A stretch of DNA of 40,839 bases from Verrucomicrobia bacterium UBA1211 (GTDB taxonomy: Bacteria; Verrucomicrobiota; Kiritimatiellia; RFP12; UBA1067), in NCBI GenBank assembly GCA_002309585.1, contig DBXN01000003.1, positions 1 to 40,839 of the forward strand, given 5' to 3'. The notes below the pieces were generated by a model. It saw only the letters and a program-made list of their open reading frames with translations, searched no databases and was not told the DNA's origin. Made by a program: the position numbers and the translations under genes. This document shows, in pieces, positions 31,874 through 40,839 of the stretch; positions within the stretch are counted from its first letter, which is position 1, and each line of letters begins with the position of its first letter.

Positions 31874-34800
31874 ATGACGATTAAACAGTGTGCGTTTCTT
31901 GGGTTGACGCTTTGGGGGTCGGTGCTGCCGGCCGTCTCTTCCGTCGTCATCAACGAGTTTATGGCGGATAACGAAACCTCCCATCAGAATTCATTGGGCA
32001 CGTATGAGGATTGGGTGGAGTTGTACAACACCGATACGACCCAGGCCGCCGACATTTCGGGGTGGTATCTGGGGCGCAAGAAGAAAAAGGTCGCCGATAA
32101 CGGCTGGCGGATTCCGGACGGAACCGTTATTCCTCCCGACGGTTATCTGCTCATCTACTGCGACAAGCTGAATACGGTGACGAACGGCGAGTTGCATGCG
32201 GATTTCAAAATCAGCAAGGCGGGGGATGACGATTACCTGTGGCTGATTGACGCTGAGGAGAATGTGATCAGCGAGATCAACGGGAAGTTCCCGCGCCAGT
32301 TGGAGGATATCTCATACGGGCTGGGTTCGGCGTCCGAACAGGTTGTCGGACCGGCCACCGCGATGTCCTATACCGTGAACGGTACGAGCAGGAACGGCAA
32401 GGGCGGGATTGGGTTCACTTCACCCGATGCCGTTTCGGGATTCACCTGCATCCACTATCAGTTCAGACGGAGTTTCAGCAGTCTCTCCACCTTGAAGAAT
32501 CGGTTGCGGTCATCGTCCTATTGGTCCGCCAATCCCGTGACCAACACCTATGACACGCTGCTCTTCGCCGATGCCGCCACCGACACGGGGTTCTCCGGGC
32601 TTGTGCCGTTTCCCGCCTTTTCGACGGTCAACCAGAACGCCGACTATTTCGCCCTTCAGGCGACCGGTTCGATCTATGTTCCGCGCGCGGGCATCTGGAC
32701 CTTCTGCGTGGGCAGCGACGACGGATTCGAGCTGGTCATCAGCGGGAACGGGGTTTCCTTCTCGACCGAGGTGACGGGCGGCCACAGCTACGCGCCGACT
32801 TTCCTCCAGTGCAACTTTCCTGCGGCGGGCACCTATGACGTGAGTCTTCTCTTTTTCGAAATGACCGGCGCGGGCGTCTGCGAGTTCTCCGCCGCCGAGG
32901 GTGCATACGATTCGTTCAACAACACCATCTTCATCCCCGTCGGTGCCTCCAACAGCCCGCTCCAGCACGCGGGTACGATCATCGGCGTCATCGACACCGA
33001 TATCGGAAGCGTCATGAAGGGGAATGCTTCGATGGTCAGGGCGGTTTGGCCCTTCACGGTGAATAATCCCGTCAGCGATGACGCGCAATTGACCCTCTCG
33101 CTTTTGTATGTCGATGGGTTTGTCGCGGAGTTGAACGGCACGCAGGTCGCCTCCTGTAATTGGGATGGGAACACGTTGACCGCCACCAGTGTCTCGACGG
33201 TGAAGCGCGCGATGGCCGACGCCTTGGCGCCGATGACTGTCTCAATCGACACCTCGCTTTTGCGGCAGGGGGCGAATGAGCTGGTGATCTATGGCTTGAA
33301 CAATGCCGTGAATGACCCCGATTTCCTGATTGCGCCGACCTTGACCTTCAACAATGGCGGGGCGCGGGAACTGTACTTCAGGGAGCCGACCCCCGGCGCG
33401 CCCAATGCACTTAAGGGGTATAATGCGCCCACGCCGCCAGTGCTGGCCAGCGAGCCGCGCGGCTACAAGACGGCTGCGTTTGACGTGGCGCTGAGCTGTC
33501 CGGACCGTCCCACCTCGCCGATTTACTACACGCTTGACGGTTCCGAGCCTTCCGAGGAGAACGGGACGCTCTACACGGGTCCGCTCCATGTCGCCTCGAC
33601 GACCGTCCTTCGCGCCATCGTGCCCGATCCCGACAGCATTTTCCAGGACACCTCCGCGTACACGTGGCTCTTCATGGCGGATATTCTGAACCAGACCTCC
33701 TCCTCGCCGCCGCCCGGATGGCCCGCCAGCGGTTCGGTCAACAACCACACCATGCGCTATGGCTTGAACACGACCACGCTGAATGCCGACCGCGCCCGCT
33801 TCATCGAGGGGTTGACCAATGCGGAACATGTGGCGACGATCTCGATGGTGACCGATTTGGCCAATCTCTTTAATGCCCAAACCGGTATCTATGTGAACCC
33901 CGGCAATGACGGAATCGGTTGGGAGCGTCCCGCCTCCATCGAGCTGATCGATCCCGTGCACGGTGCCGAACAGGAGTTCCAGATCAACGCCGGCATCCGG
34001 ATCCGCGGCGCGGCGAGCCGGGACAAGTCCAATCCCAAGCACTCCTTCCGCCTTCTCTTCCGCGGCAAATACGGCGAAAGCAAACTGCAGTTCCCGCTCT
34101 TCGGCAAAGAAGGCACGAGTGAATTCGACAAGATAGACCTCCGAACTGAGCAGAACCACTCCTGGCACCGGGAAGATCCGGCCACCTATACAGCAGTGCG
34201 CGAAGTCTTCAGCCGTGATACTCAAAAAGAATCCGGCGTTCCTTATTCCCGCAGCCGTTACTATCACCTTTTCCTGAACGGCCTCTACTGGGGACTCTAC
34301 ATGACAGAAGAACGCGTCTCCGCTGACTATGCCGTTACTTATCTGGGCGGCGAAACTGACGACTGGGACTGCATCAAGACCGAATCCAGCAGTGACCGCG
34401 CCACCGTGGCCGGTGACGGCAACATGGATGCCTGGAGAAGCCTGTACGATATTGCCATGAGCGGTTTCAACGGCACGCGCGCGACTAATTATTACAAAGT
34501 ACGCGGTCTGAATCCGGACGGCACACGCAACCCGAACTATCCCGTTCTGCTGGATCAGGACAACCTGATCAAATTCATGGTCAACGCTTACTATACAGGC
34601 GACCCGGATAACCCCTATTCCCTCTTCGGTAATTTCCCGAACAATATCTTCGCTCTTTATAATCGGGCGAATCCCGATGGTTTTAAATGGTTCCGCCATG
34701 ACGCTGAACACAGTCTGGCAGCCAACCGCGGCGACTGGGGTCTGAATATGGACTACACCGCCGCCGGATGGAACCGCACCGCTTACTCACAGTTTGAACC

Positions 34801-37800
34801 GATGATGCTTCATCTGAAACTGGTGGATAACGCCGAATATAAGATGCGTTTTGCCGATATCGTGCATGAGCAGTTTTTCAATGACGGCATCCTCACTCCG
34901 CAGAAAAATATCGAGCGCTACAAGGCGCGCATGGATCAGATCGACCGCGCGGTCATCGGCGAAAGCGCGCGCTGGGGCGCACGCATGGGAACTCTGCGCA
35001 CACGCGATGTGGACTGGATCAATGAGAACCGGTACATGCTCGAAACTTATTTCCCGCAGCGCTCCGACATCGTTCTGAACCAGTTCAAAAACCGCGGCTG
35101 GTATCCCAACATCGCTGCTCCAGTTTCCACACTTCCTTCCGGGATGTGCGACCCTGGCGAGAAAGTCACACTCTCTGCCAGCAAATCTTTCTATTACACT
35201 CTGGATGGAACGGATCCGCGTCTGGAAGGCGGCAAGATCAATCCTTCCGCCACTCTTGTTTCAACCAGCGGCGCGGATGATGATACTCCGCAGGCGACTG
35301 TTCTGATCCCTAAGAAATCCACCTGGAAGTATTACGATCAGGGCTCCGAACCGGCGAATGTCAATGGTGTCAACTGGAAGTCTGTTTCATTCAATGACAA
35401 CTCCTGGAGTTCCGGCGCGGGCTGTCTCGGTTTCGGCAGCCGTTCCGATCTGGGCACACGGACTACACGCACCACCGGTGACGGAACTTTTGTCAACACG
35501 ACTTATTTCCGCCAGCGCTTCACTCTGAGTTCAACCAAAGGCGTGACCGGACTGAAGCTCAGTCTCAACCGGGATGACGGCGCTATCGTTTATCTGAACG
35601 GAACAGAGGTTTTGCGTGACAATATGCCCAGCGGCACCGTGAATTTCTCTACTTTCTCCGCTGATACAGTCAGCTCCACCACTGACAGCACATACTTTGA
35701 TTTCACCATCCCGGTGGATAAGCTCCGCACTGGTTCCAATGTGATCGCCGTGGAAGTCCATCAGTGCAACGGCAGCAGCACGGATATGTATTTTGACATG
35801 GAACTGTCCACCATCACAAACGCTCCTCAGACAGGAAGCATTTCCACTAAGCTGGACATCAATGAGAACACGACGATCTATATGCGCACTTACTCAAACG
35901 GCACCTGGAGCGCGCTCAGCAAATTCACTTATCTGGTGCGCCAGAACTACGCGGATCTGCGTGTCAGCGAACTCATGTTCTCACCGTCCTTGAACGAAGG
36001 CGATACCGGCACTTATGATGATTATGCCTGGCTGGAGATCTGCAATACCGGCGGTCAGCCTGTCAATATGCAGGGTATCCGGTTCACCGAAGGCATCGAA
36101 TATACGTTCCCTTCTGTCGTGGTTCCGGCAAACGGATATCTGGTACTGGCCAAGAACGAAGCAATGTTCGCCACCCGTTATGATACCAATGGCATGATCC
36201 TGGTGGATGGCTACAGCGGCAATCTGGCCCGCAAAGGTGAAACGCTGACCCTGAACGATCCGGAAGACAATGTCATCCAGTCCTTCACTTATGACCGCTC
36301 CTGGTATCGTGATGAGGTGGACCGCACCGGCTACTCTATGGAAGTTGTGAATCTCACCGCGCCGGTCAGCTCCTGGGATCACTCCTATAACTGGTATCCC
36401 AGCGCGATCCTGGGCGGCACTCCGGGTTACGCCTCCGCGCTTTATCCCAATGGTGAAGATCAGGTCGTCCCGCTGGGTGCCGATGCAGAGTTCACTCTGG
36501 AAATTCCGGAAGGCAATGTGGAGAATATCCAGTGGCTCCATTACAATACCAAAGGCAAATGGAAAGTGCTGGAAGGTGAAACCTCTCCTGTTCTGTCACT
36601 GAACAAGGTCGCCGAGAAAAACGCCGGTCTGTATATGGCCAAGTTCGATCTGGATGGCAGCTTGACTCTGACCACTCCGAACGAGCTGATGGTCCTGCTG
36701 GGACAACCCGCGGATGCCACCTGTTTCGAGGGCGAGACCGCGCTTCTCTCTGTGGATATCTCGGCTATCATCCCGGAAAAACTCCAATGGCAGAAATTCA
36801 CCTCCGCCGAACAGTGGGAAGATATCCTCAACGGCAATGGTCAGACTCTGGTTCTGGAGTATGTCACGGGTGATGATGCCGGTCCCTACCGGGTCCGCCT
36901 GAATGATCAATGGTTCAGCGAGGAAGCGCAGCTCGATGTCGAAACGGAGACCATACCGCCGACTATCGTCAGGACCGAGATCGTGGACGGTGCCTACATC
37001 CGTGTGACTTTCTCTGAATATGTCACGCTGGAAAGCGCTCTTGACCTTGACAATTACCGTGTCAGAGAGGGCAACCTCATCCTCAGCGCTGTCGCGGAGG
37101 AAGTAACTTCCGGCGGCACTCTGTCGGTCCTGCTGGAAACGGCGGATCTCAGGTACGGCTTTGTCTATACGCTGGTCGTAAACAACGTGTGTGATATTTC
37201 TTATAATCACAATAAGATCGCCAATAACACCACCAGCTATATGCAGACAGAACCGCAGGGACAAGGGCTCCTGCGCCAGGTCTGGTATAACTGCAGCGAA
37301 AACCTGACCACTATGACCAGCAAGTCCACTTATCCGAATTCTCCGGATATGACGGGAACGCTCACGGAATTCGCCAGTCCGGTGGATTGGGCTGACAACT
37401 ATGGACAGCGTCTGAGCGGCATCATCGTGCCGCCTGTCACCGGTTCCTATACTTTCTGGATCTGCAGTGATGATTATTCCGAACTGTGGCTGAGTACGGA
37501 TGAAACTCCCGGCAACAAGAAACGGATCGCCTATCTTTACGGCTGGGCTCCTGTGGGCAACTGGGAGAATTACGGCACTCAAAAGTCCGCGGCGGTGACC
37601 CTCACGGCCAATAAGCCTTACTACATCGAAGGTCTCCAGACCGACGGCACCGGCGGCGATCATATCATCGTCCGCTGGCAGATGCCCAACGGCAACATGG
37701 AAGAACCGATCCCGCAGTCGCGCCTTTATATGCCCGACACCGAGTTCGATCCTCCTGTCATCAAGGTCCAGCCCAAGTCGGTCACCTGCTATGAAGGTGA

Positions 37801-38437
37801 TGACGCGGTGTTCGAGCCGTTCGTCCAGAGCAGCACTCCCGCGACTTATGTTTGGAAGATCAACGGCAAAACAGACCCGACTCAAACCAACCGGGTCCTG
37901 ACTCTGCGCGGTGTCACCACAGCCGACAGCGGAACTCAGATTTCCTGCTCCATTTCCAATATCGGCGGCACCCGTTCGACACGCGCTGTGGCTCTGACCG
38001 TTCTGCCTCCTAAACAGGGCGTAACCATTGAATCCCAGCCGGTCGGCAGCACGATCGAGACGGGTGAGTCCTACATCCTCAGCGTGGGCGCGTCCGGAAC
38101 GGCTCCACTGACTTATCAATGGTACTGGAACGGACAGCCGGTCGGAACGAATTCCCCGTTCCTGACTGTCACCGAAGCCGGCCATTATAAAGTCGCGGTG
38201 AGCAATCCGGTCAACAGCGTCATGAGCGATGAAGTGGAAGTGATCATCCGCTCCGAACCGGCAGAACCGCCCGCGCTTACTATTCTGAGAGGCACCTCCG
38301 ACGGCATCCTCGTCCAGTTTGAAGGCGCCCTTCAGGCGGCCTCCACCGCGAACGGTGAATGGACGACCATCGCCACGGAATCTCCGGCCAGGATCGTTCC
38401 TACCGAAACGATGAAATTCTTCCGGGCCGTGAGATAG
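31874..38437 (+). CDS. Giant secreted LTD/PA14/CotH/Ig multidomain protein
   Basis: A 2187-residue exported protein; the ATG at 31874 has AAGGTGG 4 bases upstream and a signal peptide (1-22). Approximate domain order: lamin-tail domain (23-150), PA14-like (225-350), beta-sandwich (375-510), chitobiase C-terminal-like YYTLDGSEPS (519-590), CotH spore-coat-kinase-like domain (650-1058, with RIRGAASRDKSN, LNGLYWGLYMTEERV and WFRHDAEHSL), second chitobiase-like YYTLDGTDPR (1075-1150), beta-sandwich (1150-1314), second lamin-tail (1355-1508), two Ig-like (1525-1690), adhesion-type beta-domain (1694-1790), second PA14 (1795-1954), two Ig-like (1959-2125), short C-terminal domain. CotH domains can be atypical protein kinases; the rest suggests surface adhesion or glycan binding. 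Codon usage flips near residues 712-736; see findings. Confidence 0.85.
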   Translation: MTIKQCAFLGLTLWGSVLPAVSSVVINEFMADNETSHQNSLGTYEDWVELYNTDTTQAADISGWYLGRKKKKVADNGWRIPDGTVIPPDGYLLIYCDKLNTVTNGELHADFKISKAGDDDYLWLIDAEENVISEINGKFPRQLEDISYGLGSASEQVVGPATAMSYTVNGTSRNGKGGIGFTSPDAVSGFTCIHYQFRRSFSSLSTLKNRLRSSSYWSANPVTNTYDTLLFADAATDTGFSGLVPFPAFSTVNQNADYFALQATGSIYVPRAGIWTFCVGSDDGFELVISGNGVSFSTEVTGGHSYAPTFLQCNFPAAGTYDVSLLFFEMTGAGVCEFSAAEGAYDSFNNTIFIPVGASNSPLQHAGTIIGVIDTDIGSVMKGNASMVRAVWPFTVNNPVSDDAQLTLSLLYVDGFVAELNGTQVASCNWDGNTLTATSVSTVKRAMADALAPMTVSIDTSLLRQGANELVIYGLNNAVNDPDFLIAPTLTFNNGGARELYFREPTPGAPNALKGYNAPTPPVLASEPRGYKTAAFDVALSCPDRPTSPIYYTLDGSEPSEENGTLYTGPLHVASTTVLRAIVPDPDSIFQDTSAYTWLFMADILNQTSSSPPPGWPASGSVNNHTMRYGLNTTTLNADRARFIEGLTNAEHVATISMVTDLANLFNAQTGIYVNPGNDGIGWERPASIELIDPVHGAEQEFQINAGIRIRGAASRDKSNPKHSFRLLFRGKYGESKLQFPLFGKEGTSEFDKIDLRTEQNHSWHREDPATYTAVREVFSRDTQKESGVPYSRSRYYHLFLNGLYWGLYMTEERVSADYAVTYLGGETDDWDCIKTESSSDRATVAGDGNMDAWRSLYDIAMSGFNGTRATNYYKVRGLNPDGTRNPNYPVLLDQDNLIKFMVNAYYTGDPDNPYSLFGNFPNNIFALYNRANPDGFKWFRHDAEHSLAANRGDWGLNMDYTAAGWNRTAYSQFEPMMLHLKLVDNAEYKMRFADIVHEQFFNDGILTPQKNIERYKARMDQIDRAVIGESARWGARMGTLRTRDVDWINENRYMLETYFPQRSDIVLNQFKNRGWYPNIAAPVSTLPSGMCDPGEKVTLSASKSFYYTLDGTDPRLEGGKINPSATLVSTSGADDDTPQATVLIPKKSTWKYYDQGSEPANVNGVNWKSVSFNDNSWSSGAGCLGFGSRSDLGTRTTRTTGDGTFVNTTYFRQRFTLSSTKGVTGLKLSLNRDDGAIVYLNGTEVLRDNMPSGTVNFSTFSADTVSSTTDSTYFDFTIPVDKLRTGSNVIAVEVHQCNGSSTDMYFDMELSTITNAPQTGSISTKLDINENTTIYMRTYSNGTWSALSKFTYLVRQNYADLRVSELMFSPSLNEGDTGTYDDYAWLEICNTGGQPVNMQGIRFTEGIEYTFPSVVVPANGYLVLAKNEAMFATRYDTNGMILVDGYSGNLARKGETLTLNDPEDNVIQSFTYDRSWYRDEVDRTGYSMEVVNLTAPVSSWDHSYNWYPSAILGGTPGYASALYPNGEDQVVPLGADAEFTLEIPEGNVENIQWLHYNTKGKWKVLEGETSPVLSLNKVAEKNAGLYMAKFDLDGSLTLTTPNELMVLLGQPADATCFEGETALLSVDISAIIPEKLQWQKFTSAEQWEDILNGNGQTLVLEYVTGDDAGPYRVRLNDQWFSEEAQLDVETETIPPTIVRTEIVDGAYIRVTFSEYVTLESALDLDNYRVREGNLILSAVAEEVTSGGTLSVLLETADLRYGFVYTLVVNNVCDISYNHNKIANNTTSYMQTEPQGQGLLRQVWYNCSENLTTMTSKSTYPNSPDMTGTLTEFASPVDWADNYGQRLSGIIVPPVTGSYTFWICSDDYSELWLSTDETPGNKKRIAYLYGWAPVGNWENYGTQKSAAVTLTANKPYYIEGLQTDGTGGDHIIVRWQMPNGNMEEPIPQSRLYMPDTEFDPPVIKVQPKSVTCYEGDDAVFEPFVQSSTPATYVWKINGKTDPTQTNRVLTLRGVTTADSGTQISCSISNIGGTRSTRAVALTVLPPKQGVTIESQPVGSTIETGESYILSVGASGTAPLTYQWYWNGQPVGTNSPFLTVTEAGHYKVAVSNPVNSVMSDEVEVIIRSEPAEPPALTILRGTSDGILVQFEGALQAASTANGEWTTIATESPARIVPTETMKFFRAVR

Positions 38438-38456
38438 CCCGTCCCCGGAAACATTC

Positions 38457-38491
38457 AAAAGACGCGAGCCCATCAGCCCGCGTCTTTTTTT
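38457..38491 (+). terminator. Rho-independent terminator of the giant gene
   Basis: AAAAGACGCG (38457-38466) pairs with CGCGTCTTTT (38479-38488) around a 12-base loop, and the T-run continues to 38491. It begins 19 bases after the stop codon. Confidence 0.9.
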
Positions 38492-38507
38492 CGTGACAGG
38501 ACCGCGG

Positions 38508-38570
38508 ATGAGCGAAAAGGAAAGCAAAAAGAAACACCGGCCGAAAACTCCAATCGCCGTAGTGCTGTAG
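38508..38570 (+). CDS. 20-codon basic ORF after the terminator (doubtful)
   Basis: ATG 38508 to TAG 38570 encodes MSEKESKKKHRPKTPIAVVL, with a weak AGGA 6 bases upstream. It starts 17 bases after the terminator and ends just before the convergent MFS stop. The Lys-rich composition is notable, but nothing shows it is expressed. Confidence 0.2.
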   Translation: MSEKESKKKHRPKTPIAVVL

Positions 38571-38581
38571 ATAGAATTCTT

Positions 38582-39814
38582 CTAGTCCTGTTTGCGGAAG
38601 CCGCAGACAGCTATCGTGGCCAGGCTGGCCAGTACCAGCATCACTCCTAAAGGGATCGCCGTCTGACTGCCGAGCAAACCGACCAGAGGAGCGGCGATAC
38701 CGCCGGCCATAAAAGAGAGAACTCCCACCAAACCAGCCGCGCTCCCGGCCATTCCCGACTGCTGGCGGATAGCCAGTGAAAAACTCGTTGTGGTCACGAT
38801 ACCCACACAGGAGACCGTGATGAAAAGCGGTATCAGCAGGATGAGCGCCGAGGCCGGACGACAGATCGTCACTCCCAGCACAGTCAGCGATGCCAGCAGA
38901 CAAACGACCAGTCCCGCGTCCAACAGACGCTGATCCCCGAATCTGTCGCTGAGGCGTCCCGCGAGCTGTGTCGAACCTGTGATGCCGATCGAAATACAGG
39001 CGAAACAATAACTGAACTGGGCCGGGGTAAAACCGTACATCTCCTGCAGGATGAACGGCGAGGAAGCGATATAGGAAAACAAGATCATGAAGATAAAAGA
39101 GTGCCCCAGCGTATAGCGCATAAAACCGCCGTTCAGCAGCAGTTTCCTGAAAATCGCCACCGCCGAGCTCAGACCGGACGCGTGGCGTTTTTCGCGGGGC
39201 AGTGTTTCCTCAATAAAGCGAAACGCGGCCAGCGCTCCGATAAGACCCAATCCCCCCAGAACGACAAAAGTTCCACGCCAGTCCATCACCTTCAGCAGCT
39301 GACCGCCCGCCACCGGACTCAATACCGGAGCCACTCCGTTGATCAGCATCAAAAGCGCGAAGAACCGGGTCAGCTCCGACCCGCTGTAAAGATCACTGGC
39401 AATGGCTCTGGAAAGGACGACCGCTCCCGCGCCGGATAAACCTTGTATGAACCGGATCGCGATCAGTATCTCCACGGTCGGAGCCCAGGCACAGCCCAAA
39501 GAAGAAATGACAAAAATCAGTAAAGAAATGAGCAGCACGCCGCGGCGGCCATACATATCACTGAGAGGTCCGATGAATGCCTGTCCCAGCGCGATCCCCG
39601 CCAGACACGTTGTCAGACTCAGCTGGATCTGCGAAGCATGAGTCATCAGGTTCTGCGCCATCTGCGGGAGTGCCGGCAGGAAAAGATCCGTACAGAAAGG
39701 CGCGACCGCCGACAGGAAGCCCAGAACCGAAGCCAGCAACAACCGCCTGCGAGGGCTGATCCCCTGCTTTGCGGCAGATATACTTCTTCTTTTATCGAAG
39801 AAAGCTGATTTCAA
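38582..39814 (-). CDS. Bcr/CflA-family MFS drug efflux transporter
   Basis: A 410-residue, 12-segment inner-membrane transporter. Bcr/CflA signatures include TDLFLPALPQMA in segment 1, the loop GPLSDMYGRRG (motif A), IRFIQGLSGAGAVVLSRAIA (motif B-like), and a central loop near EETLPREKRH. The family exports drugs such as bicyclomycin, chloramphenicol or cysteine with protons. The start is a TTG at 39814, 2 bases after the glutathione peroxidase stop; there is no ATG before the first membrane segment, so a coupled TTG start is plausible. The gene belongs to the right-hand codon regime of this window. Confidence 0.9.
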   Translation of the reverse strand: MKSAFFDKRRSISAAKQGISPRRRLLLASVLGFLSAVAPFCTDLFLPALPQMAQNLMTHASQIQLSLTTCLAGIALGQAFIGPLSDMYGRRGVLLISLLIFVISSLGCAWAPTVEILIAIRFIQGLSGAGAVVLSRAIASDLYSGSELTRFFALLMLINGVAPVLSPVAGGQLLKVMDWRGTFVVLGGLGLIGALAAFRFIEETLPREKRHASGLSSAVAIFRKLLLNGGFMRYTLGHSFIFMILFSYIASSPFILQEMYGFTPAQFSYCFACISIGITGSTQLAGRLSDRFGDQRLLDAGLVVCLLASLTVLGVTICRPASALILLIPLFITVSCVGIVTTTSFSLAIRQQSGMAGSAAGLVGVLSFMAGGIAAPLVGLLGSQTAIPLGVMLVLASLATIAVCGFRKQD

Positions 39815-39816
39815 AA

Positions 39817-40368
39817 TTATGACAGCATTTCCTCGATGCGGGCGGCCAGTTCTCCGGGCTCTGACGTGGGTTCAAAGCGCACCACTTGCGAACCGTCCCT
39901 GGAGATGACGAACTTGGTGAAGTTCCACTTGATATCCGGATTTTTCTCGAAGTCCGGGTCTTGCTTGCGGAGCATCTCATCCAGGATCTTTGTCAGTTTG
40001 TGGCTGGGATCGAAACCGGCGAAACCGGCCTGACTCTTCAGCCACTGGAAGACGGGATGGGCATTCGCGCCGTTCACTTCGATCTTCGACATCAGCGGGA
40101 ATGTCACACCGTGATTCAGACGGCAAAACTCCTCGATCTGCTCATCGGTGCCCGGCTCCTGATGGCCGAACTGGTCACAGGGGAAACCGATGATGATGAG
40201 TCCCTTGTCCTTATACTTCTGATAGAGAGCTTCTAAACCGTCATATTGAGGTGTAAAGCCGCACTTGGACGCGGTGTTGACAATAACAAGTACTTTGCCT
40301 TTGTAATCGGCAAAATCCACTTCCTTGCCTCTGTTCGACAAGGCTTTGAAGTTATAGATATTTTCCAT
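39817..40368 (-). CDS. Glutathione peroxidase (Cys type)
   Basis: A 183-residue thioredoxin-fold peroxidase. Catalytic Cys36 is in ASKCGFTPQY; the second signature FPCDQFGHQEPG has Asp where Asn is usual; and WNFTKF supplies the Trp/Asn part of the active site. It reduces hydrogen or lipid peroxides with thioredoxin or glutathione. There is no signal peptide, so it is cytoplasmic. It starts the minus-strand pair gpx-MFS. An ATG with no clear ribosome site follows an AT-rich leader; I could not choose a promoter. Confidence 0.93.
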   Translation of the reverse strand: MENIYNFKALSNRGKEVDFADYKGKVLVIVNTASKCGFTPQYDGLEALYQKYKDKGLIIIGFPCDQFGHQEPGTDEQIEEFCRLNHGVTFPLMSKIEVNGANAHPVFQWLKSQAGFAGFDPSHKLTKILDEMLRKQDPDFEKNPDIKWNFTKFVISRDGSQVVRFEPTSEPGELAARIEEMLS

Positions 40369-40575
40369 ATTATTTACGTTGTTTTTTGCAGTTTACACTC
40401 ATAAGCCAAACAAGCTGAATGCATGAAAGACACACGATCCTTATACAACTTTTAAGCAGCCTGTGCAATACATACCTCCGGGAAAAATCCTTCGGCTTCT
40501 TCAAAAACACAAGGAGACAAATCTTGTTTTTGTCACCTTGTCAACAGGCTGAGTAACTGTCCTGACCTTGCTGCA
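40369..40575. other. AT-rich intergenic space with a bulged hairpin
   Basis: 207 bases of markedly lower GC than the rest. CAAAAACacAAG at 40502-40513 and CTTGTTTTTG at 40523-40532 form a stem with a two-base bulge, placed shortly after the stop of the right-edge gene, so it may serve as its terminator. No other gene is seen. Confidence 0.4.
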
Positions 40576-40839
40576 CTATCTCGATATGTATTCGATAAAC
40601 AAGTCTTCAGGTTTTTCCCCAGGAACATAATACACTCGTCTGGTAGTATCAGGTTCTTGGTTTACATAGACAATTCCCTGTTGTGGACGGCAATCAGAAC
40701 CTGAAACACTGTTTACAAGGAAATTTACTATACTATCTGCACTGGTCCCATATAAATCATCACGAGGTATTTTTTGCGTACCAAACTCCAAACGCACGGT
40801 ATCAGAAGTAATGGGAATAGCATGAACGGAGTTAAAACC
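40576..40839 (-). CDS. C-terminal part of an unidentified protein (5' end outside window)
   Basis: The minus-strand frame is open from the window edge to a stop at 40576, giving 87 residues; a GTG at 40797 is only an internal candidate, because the frame continues without stops to 40839. The sequence is AT-rich. It contains RLEFGTQKIPRDDLYGTSAD and a C-terminal PGEKPEDLFIEYISR. The mixed charged and aromatic pattern suggests a soluble protein, but I do not recognise a family. Confidence 0.5.
   Translation of the reverse strand, partial: GFNSVHAIPITSDTVRLEFGTQKIPRDDLYGTSADSIVNFLVNSVSGSDCRPQQGIVYVNQEPDTTRRVYYVPGEKPEDLFIEYISR

Noticed and set aside
36596..38527. 643-codon minus-strand frame under the giant gene
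   Set aside because: Long because the codon bias of the right half suppresses stops on the other strand; no start signals and no recognisable domains, while the plus-strand frame is full of Ig and PA14 motifs.
1..40839. CRISPR arrays, IS elements, prophage genes, tRNA or rRNA
   Set aside because: No regularly spaced identical repeats, transposase or integrase motifs, or RNA gene cores were found; the octamer repeats are too short and degenerate for CRISPR.

Overview
The window is a GC-rich chromosomal segment from a Gram-negative, glycan-degrading bacterium. Nearly every accessory gene encodes an exported carbohydrate-active enzyme. A Tat-targeted Gfo/Idh oxidoreductase, a DUF6067-type hydrolase, a CE15-like esterase, SGNH esterases and a giant LTD/PA14/CotH/Ig protein all point to the PVC group, most plausibly Kiritimatiellota or a relative. 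This is inferred from gene content; no rRNA or other marker fixes the taxon. No SusC/SusD, transposase, integrase, CRISPR array, rRNA or tRNA was seen.

Layout. 1-5.0 kb: the end of an unidentified gene, then a minus-strand cluster Gfo/Idh oxidoreductase > zinc-ribbon protein > beta-helix carbohydrate-active protein > D-aminoacyl-tRNA deacylase (dtd), with 2-nt gaps or ATGA overlaps at two of the three joints. 5.1-9.8 kb: plus-strand TPR protein, GH2 beta-galactosidase and DUF1294 membrane protein. 9.9-12.4 kb: minus-strand GH16 enzyme followed by an orphan double-domain ABC permease. 12.4-15.4 kb: minus-strand fabH-fabF-fabZ with a strong promoter and a textbook terminator. 15.4-17.4 kb: tandem SGNH hydrolase and a small unknown protein. 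17.4-20.3 kb: minus-strand rpoN-aroA. 20.5-26.5 kb: plus-strand trio of secreted DUF6067 hydrolase, CE15-like glucuronoyl esterase and clan GH-A glycosidase. 26.6-29.1 kb: TPP riboswitch, a 26-codon upstream ORF, thiC and a BASS-family transporter. 29.2-31.5 kb: DUF2341-LamG-GH5 enzyme. 31.9-38.4 kb: a 2187-residue multidomain LTD/PA14/CotH/Ig protein. 38.6-40.8 kb: minus-strand glutathione peroxidase and Bcr/CflA-type MFS transporter, then the end of an unknown AT-rich gene.

How the genes work together: the housekeeping genes (fatty-acid initiation, elongation and dehydration; shikimate pathway; sigma-54; thiamine pyrimidine synthesis; D-Tyr-tRNA proofreading) are interleaved with secreted enzymes that would attack plant cell-wall or algal polysaccharides: beta-galactosides, beta-glucans, glucuronoxylan esters and pectin-type side chains.

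Three observations stand out. First, codon usage flips abruptly inside the giant CotH gene near 34.01-34.08 kb, and the right-hand regime runs to its end, so the gene is either a natural chimera or an assembly join. Second, the TPP riboswitch is followed directly by a 26-codon ORF whose ribosome-binding site is the 3' edge of the riboswitch and whose stop overlaps the thiC start (ATGA), a layout that would let thiamine pyrophosphate control thiC through translational coupling. Third, degenerate 7-8 bp-period tandem repeats recur in several intergenic spaces, and once inside the GH5 coding sequence. I did not find a clear new multi-gene defence or metabolic system.
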